From the NCBI RefSeq assembly GCF_000020145.1, contig NC_010644.1, positions 248,001 through 312,000 on the forward strand: a DNA stretch of 64,000 nt, written 5' to 3'. Of the stretch, positions 59,322-64,000 are shown piece after piece. Below the pieces are notes generated by a model. The model was given only the letters and a program-made list of their open reading frames with translations, made no database searches and was not told where the DNA came from. The DNA is from Elusimicrobium minutum Pei191 (GTDB lineage: Bacteria > Elusimicrobiota > Elusimicrobia > Elusimicrobiales > Elusimicrobiaceae). Every line of letters starts with the position of its first letter. The first letter of the stretch is position 1. Made by a program: the position numbers and the translations under genes.

Positions 59322-59402
59322 ATGGAAAGATTAAATCATACAATAAGCATTTTCCGCAAGAGTTCAGGCTTTTGTACTTGTGTGTGGTTAAACGAAATTT
59401 AA
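59322..59402 (+). CDS. Possible leader ORF upstream of guaB (26 aa)
   Basis: A 26-codon frame (MERLNHTISIFRKSSGF then CTCVWLNEI) starts exactly where the predicted transcript would start and ends at the base of a strong terminator. No single amino acid is over-represented, apart from Cys-Thr-Cys and one Trp near the end. GGCTTTT at 59367-59373 can pair with AAAAGCC in the terminator's 5' arm, so an alternative structure is possible. Whether it is translated is unknown. Confidence 0.35.
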   Translation: MERLNHTISIFRKSSGFCTCVWLNEI

Positions 59403-59431
59403 AAAAGCCCCGTTTTTGCGGGGCTTTTTTG
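59401..59431 (+). terminator. Terminator 25 bp upstream of guaB
   Basis: AAAAAAGCCCCG TTTTT GCGGGGCTTTTTT. No plus-strand gene precedes it apart from the small leader frame, so it either ends a short RNA or attenuates guaB. Confidence 0.88.
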
Positions 59432-59444
59432 CATATACGAATAA

Positions 59445-60917
<1,473 letters not shown>

Positions 60918-60924
60918 ATATAAT

Positions 60925-60957
60925 AAAAAACCCCGGGCTTAAGCCCGGGGTTTTTTT
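60925..60957 (+). terminator. Terminator after guaB
   Basis: AAAAAACCCCGGGCTT/AAGCCCGGGGTTTTTTT, a very stable hairpin. Confidence 0.93.
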
Positions 60958-60959
60958 GT

Positions 60960-61090
60960 TTTAAAATTTCGCTTTGCGATTCCCCCCAACAACAAACAGC
61001 AACACCTCCGCAGCGGCAATACGGAGGTGTTGTGAAATCAGGGAGCTATCCTTCCCTGTCTTATGCAGGGAGTGTTCCGTACTCTCATAA
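60960..61090 (+). repeat. Dispersed intergenic repeat, copy C
   Basis: Same order of blocks as copy A. The hairpin is CAACACCTCCG (61000-61010)/CGGAGGTGTTG (61022-61032): relative to copies A and B one G-C pair is replaced by A-T in both arms, a compensatory change. It is followed by CTATCCTTCCC and ACTCTCATAAAAAA blocks. Confidence 0.8.
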
Positions 61091-61169
61091 AAAACAGGGC
61101 CGAGTTTTTTAAACGCGGCTCTGTTTTTTATTTTATTACTAAATATATTTTTGGGGGTAAGATAGAGAA

Positions 61170-61245
61170 TTTTGTTTGTGTATCACCAAGGCAGTGGTGT
61201 TGCTGCGGTTTTGTTGTTTGTCCGCAAAGCGGAACTATGAAAAAA
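61170..61245 (-). repeat. Dispersed intergenic repeat, partial inverted copy D
   Basis: On the minus strand CCGCTTTGCGGACAAACAAC and then CCGCAGCAACACCAC ... GGTGATACAC match the CTTTGCG and hairpin blocks of copy C, but the hairpin is degenerate. With copy C it fills the convergent gap between guaB and the next gene. Confidence 0.45.
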
Positions 61246-61368
61246 GAACCCCGCGCGTTAACCCGGGACTCTAAAATATATTTTTGCTTAAATTTAATAA
61301 ATAATTTTTTGAGCAGGATAATTTTATTTCGCAGATATTATTAAATTTTGCCAAACCGTGGAGTATCG

Positions 61369-61848
61369 TTATTTTAAATATATATAGTAATTCATTTTAG
61401 GTTCATGCTCCGCGCGGAACTGATAGGAAAGTAATGTTATTTTAGGCTTTTTTCCCTGAACGCTGCCCGAAGAATACGGAACAACCGCTTTAAAAGTGTT
61501 GCTCCAGGCCGGTTTCTTTTTGCCGTAAACCATAACAATGTGCCCGTTTCTGCTGTTGCCCGTATTATATGTTGCTAAAACGGTTTTGCCTTTACGGGCG
61601 GCCTCGTAGGCCGAGTCATGATTTAATTTGCCGTTTGATTTGCGCGGTATTTTTTGCCATTTGGGGGAAGTTTTTAAATAATTATCTATCCCGTTGGCTG
61701 TTGTGTTGGGCAGATATATACCGCGTTGTTTTGTTAAATCAATAACATGAATATTACATTTTAACTGCCGTCCGCCTGTTGCGCAAGCGGCTAAAATACC
61801 GGCCAGCAGAAGCAGTGCTGATATATTAAAAAGTTTTATTCTCGGCAT
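61369..61848 (-). CDS. Lipoprotein with possible Cys-His amidase-like domain (159 aa)
   Basis: A 159-residue protein with a signal peptide and lipobox LAAC (Cys22). After it come LKCNIHVIDLTKQRG and, about 70 residues later, TYNTGNSRNGHIVMVYGKKK. A Cys near the start of a helix and a His in NGHIVMV are spaced as in papain-like (CHAP/Tae-type) peptidoglycan amidases, and DYLKTSPKWQKI and AYEAARKGKTVLA fit such a fold. I cannot confirm the family. If real, it would be an outer-membrane-anchored wall hydrolase or effector-like enzyme. Confidence 0.6.
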   Translation of the reverse strand: MPRIKLFNISALLLLAGILAACATGGRQLKCNIHVIDLTKQRGIYLPNTTANGIDNYLKTSPKWQKIPRKSNGKLNHDSAYEAARKGKTVLATYNTGNSRNGHIVMVYGKKKPAWSNTFKAVVPYSSGSVQGKKPKITLLSYQFRAEHEPKMNYYIYLK

Positions 61849-61929
61849 ATTTTTATTATAGCAGTAATTTTTAAGTCTTAATATTGTAATATTGGGGTAG
61901 GAAAGGTGTATTTTTAGGAGAGTGAGTGT

Positions 61930-62787
61930 ATGAAAAATATAATTAAAATTATGTTTGGCGTTTTATTTTTAGCCGCCTTACCGGCATTTGCAGCGCAGGA
62001 TTTTTTGAAATACGATATAGGTTCGTATAAGTTTTACGCCATGATAAATAACACGGGCGCTATTTCTGACGTTCTTATAGGAAATAAAGATAAAATTACT
62101 TTTGATAAGTATAAAGCGGCGGGCTGGAACGCGAATGCCATAAATTATTTTTTACTTGATACCGGAACGCAAAAAATTCTTTTTGATACGGGGCTCCCTT
62201 TAGCACGCGGCGGCAAAGTGCTTGAACGGCTTGAGGCTATTGGCGTTAAACCTCAGGATATTAGTATTATCTGTCTTACTCATATGCATATGGATCATAT
62301 TGGCGGTATGTTAGATGATGAGGGAAAAAAAGTTTTTCCGAACGCTAAGGTTTTTCTCTCAAAAGAAGAGGCGGAATATTGGAATAATCCAAACAATGAT
62401 TCTTCCTCCTTTAAATCGGCAAAAAAGGTGTTGGAAGTATACGGTGAAAGTATTATAAAATTTCCCCAAAAACAAAAGATAACTGATGGCGTTACAAGTG
62501 TTCCTTTGTTTGGGCATACTCCCGGGCATACAGGGTTTATTATTGAAAATAAAGGAAAGAAACTTGTTATTTTGGGTGATGTTATACACGCCAATATTCA
62601 ATTTGTTAACCCTGATATTTATTTAACCTATGATGTGGACCCCAAAACCGCTATGAAAACAAGAAAACTTGTTTTGAAAAAGGCGGCCGCCGAAGGCGTG
62701 GATATCACAGGTATGCATATTGCTCCGCCCAGTGTCGGCAAAATAAAGAAAACGGGCAAAGGCTATCTTTTTGAAAGACATATTTAA
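61930..62787 (+). CDS. Exported metallo-beta-lactamase-fold hydrolase
   Basis: A 285-residue MBL-fold enzyme with an N-terminal signal peptide (MKNIIKIMFGVLFLAALPAFAA), so it acts outside the cytoplasm. The metal motif THMHMDHIGG (HxHxDH, about residues 117-126), a later His in FGHTPGHTGF, Asp in ILGDVIHA and a final His in GMHIAPP give a two-metal site. It resembles quorum-quenching lactonase/AHL-lactonase-like proteins (AttM/AidC type) and related hydrolases; the substrate is not known. GGAGAG precedes the ATG. Confidence 0.88.
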   Translation: MKNIIKIMFGVLFLAALPAFAAQDFLKYDIGSYKFYAMINNTGAISDVLIGNKDKITFDKYKAAGWNANAINYFLLDTGTQKILFDTGLPLARGGKVLERLEAIGVKPQDISIICLTHMHMDHIGGMLDDEGKKVFPNAKVFLSKEEAEYWNNPNNDSSSFKSAKKVLEVYGESIIKFPQKQKITDGVTSVPLFGHTPGHTGFIIENKGKKLVILGDVIHANIQFVNPDIYLTYDVDPKTAMKTRKLVLKKAAAEGVDITGMHIAPPSVGKIKKTGKGYLFERHI

Positions 62788-63117
62788 CTAATATTAAAAT
62801 ATAGTTAAAAAAATTAAAGGAACCGGAAGAAACTTTCAAAAATTCGCAAATTTAACAAGAAAGAGATTCGTGAATTAAATACTTTTGAATTTTCGGAATT
62901 AAGGATAAAAAGTTGAGTTTTGGCTACATAAGAACCCTTTAGAGACTTCTCCAAAGGGTTCTTATATAAATTATGGGGTGCGCCCGTAGACAAATACTTA
63001 AACTATATAATAAGATCACACGTCCCAATAAACGCCGCCGCCTTTTTGCAAGATACAGGCGGGCAGCATTTTTACAATAATACGGCAGTCATATTAAGGA
63101 ACAGCCTGGCATAGATA
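62788..63117. other. Intergenic stretch (330 bp) with one perfect inverted repeat
   Basis: No gene seen. TAAGAACCCTTT and AAAGGGTTCTTA (about 62929-62964) form a 12-bp perfect stem with a 12-nt loop; T residues are few, so it is a weak terminator at best. Next to it GGGGTGCGCCCG and CGCCGCCGCC give short GC-rich patches of unknown role. Confidence 0.45.
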
Positions 63118-63828
63118 TTATTTGCGTTTTTCAGTTCTTTTTTCGGCATCGTTACTTTCTGAGAAGCTGGTTCCAAGTAGTATTGCAACAAGCCAAAAAG
63201 CTGAATATAAAACATAGTTAATCCAAGGCTTAGCAGAAGTAATCGGCGGTATCAGACCCGCTAAAAATTGCAATAACCATATTAAAAAAGCAAGTATTAG
63301 TAAGCCTGCAAAATAACCAGGGAAATCTTTTGCCCGAAAGTTTTTTGAGAAAGGAACTCCAAATAAAACTGCCATAAAAGTAAGTATAAAAAGCCAGGCT
63401 GCCGACAACATAAGCCAAGGCTGCTTATATGGCGATGGGGTATCACTCTTTTCTATTATTGTGGTGGCAGGTGTTTCTGTGGGCTCACTAGTAGATGTTT
63501 GCTGGGGTAATTTGCTAGAACTATCTTTTTTTAGCCAAGAGGGTACATTTAGAGTGCTGAAAAAAGGCTTTCTTTCTAATATTTCTCTCTCTATTTTATT
63601 AATATGTTCTAAATATTCTTGAGTATGGGTGTTGCTTTTCTTTAATTCGACTATTGCTTGCAATTGCTTTATTTTTTGATTAGTGGAGTAGTTAAAAGAC
63701 CATCCCAAGAAATTATTTAACAAAAATAACATTGCAATAGAAAGGATTACTAAAGAGGCTTTTAAGGGAAGCGCGAACCTTTTGTCAGCTAAAAAATTGT
63801 ATATATGCTCTGCTATTGATTTAAGCAT
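63118..63828 (-). CDS. Membrane protein of unknown function (236 aa)
   Basis: The ATG at 63828 (MLKSIAEHIYNFLAD) follows AGGAGC and is preferred over one 69 bp upstream. The protein has one hydrophobic segment near 22-42, a soluble charged/Thr-rich part with a coiled-coil-like stretch (IKQLQAIVELKKSNTHTQEY), a Pro/Thr/Ser-rich linker (TSTSEPTETPATTIIEKSDT), then three or four further membrane segments to the C-terminus. No family recognised. It is the last gene before the right window edge. Confidence 0.6.
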   Translation of the reverse strand: MLKSIAEHIYNFLADKRFALPLKASLVILSIAMLFLLNNFLGWSFNYSTNQKIKQLQAIVELKKSNTHTQEYLEHINKIEREILERKPFFSTLNVPSWLKKDSSSKLPQQTSTSEPTETPATTIIEKSDTPSPYKQPWLMLSAAWLFILTFMAVLFGVPFSKNFRAKDFPGYFAGLLILAFLIWLLQFLAGLIPPITSAKPWINYVLYSAFWLVAILLGTSFSESNDAEKRTEKRK

Positions 63829-64000
63829 AAAAAGCTCCTTTTGATATGGCGTAACTATTGGTATATTGCGAACTTTCTTGTTAGTCGCAGCAGACACCCT
63901 TTAAATAAAGTATATAAAAATACAGCTCTTAATTCTTTTTATGCTAGAATTTAAGTAGTAAAAGCAGTATAAAATTTGATTTTGGACTTGTTTTTAGAGC

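Overview
The window looks like a piece of chromosome from a host-associated, fermentative member of the phylum Elusimicrobiota, close to Elusimicrobium minutum. This is inferred from several type IV prepilin genes with a near-identical [22 protein letters not shown] start, an HydF gene, low GC with Lys/Ile/Asn-rich proteins, and a type II-C cas9. No 16S gene is present to confirm it.

Layout. 1-2.7 kb is the right end of an integrated element: a replication-initiator-like gene cut by the window edge, a small HTH (excisionase-like) gene and a large serine recombinase whose 3' end runs antisense into tRNA-Leu(CAA). 2.7-9.8 kb is core: an N-acetylmuramoyl-alanine amidase facing a NIF3/M20/pseudopilin/prepilin-peptidase run, then two predicted outer-membrane proteins. 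9.8-19.5 kb is an accessory region with orphan genes, gene debris, cas9-cas1-cas2, a 14-repeat CRISPR array read on the minus strand, a candidate tracrRNA between cas2 and the array, and a tyrosine-recombinase remnant beside tRNA-Ser(GGA). 19.6-44.7 kb is mainly core metabolism and translation: a methyltransferase with an ECF-like membrane protein, AlkD, valS, rimO, a NifU-like protein, PHP and GDPD enzymes, folD, hydF, polyprenyl synthase plus dxs, a LOG protein, an ankyrin protein, trmL and glycogen phosphorylase. Prepilin genes are interspersed, one of them broken by a single in-frame stop. 44.8-46.5 kb is a scrambled tRNA-Val(GAC) locus in which a prepilin gene lies between 56-bp direct repeats of the tRNA 3' half. 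46.5-64 kb holds a methyltransferase, a GT8 glycosyltransferase, murI, a YfiH protein, deoB, an ABC-F ATPase, a flavoprotein reductase, an AlkZ-like protein, a metY-metA-hom methionine operon, gpmA, guaB, and lipoprotein, MBL-fold and membrane-protein genes.

The most interesting item is upstream of metY-metA-hom on the minus strand. A 32-codon reading frame with 10 Met codons, 9 of them within codons 10-23, starts just after an extended -10 promoter. It is followed 22 nt later by a strong intrinsic terminator, with a possible antiterminator pairing overlapping the end of the frame. This is the layout of a ribosome-mediated attenuator sensing charged tRNA-Met. I do not know a described Met-codon attenuator of a methionine operon. 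A second leader (promoter, 26-codon frame, terminator) precedes guaB.

The CRISPR locus also repays attention. Each 36-bp repeat contains a promoter-like TTGCCC-17 bp-TAGAAT on the minus strand, ending exactly at the repeat/spacer junction, as in Neisseria. A leader promoter (TTGAAA-17-TATATT) points the same way, and the candidate tracrRNA has an anti-repeat split by an AT-rich insert. A dispersed intergenic repeat with a covarying GC-rich hairpin sits mostly between convergent genes.
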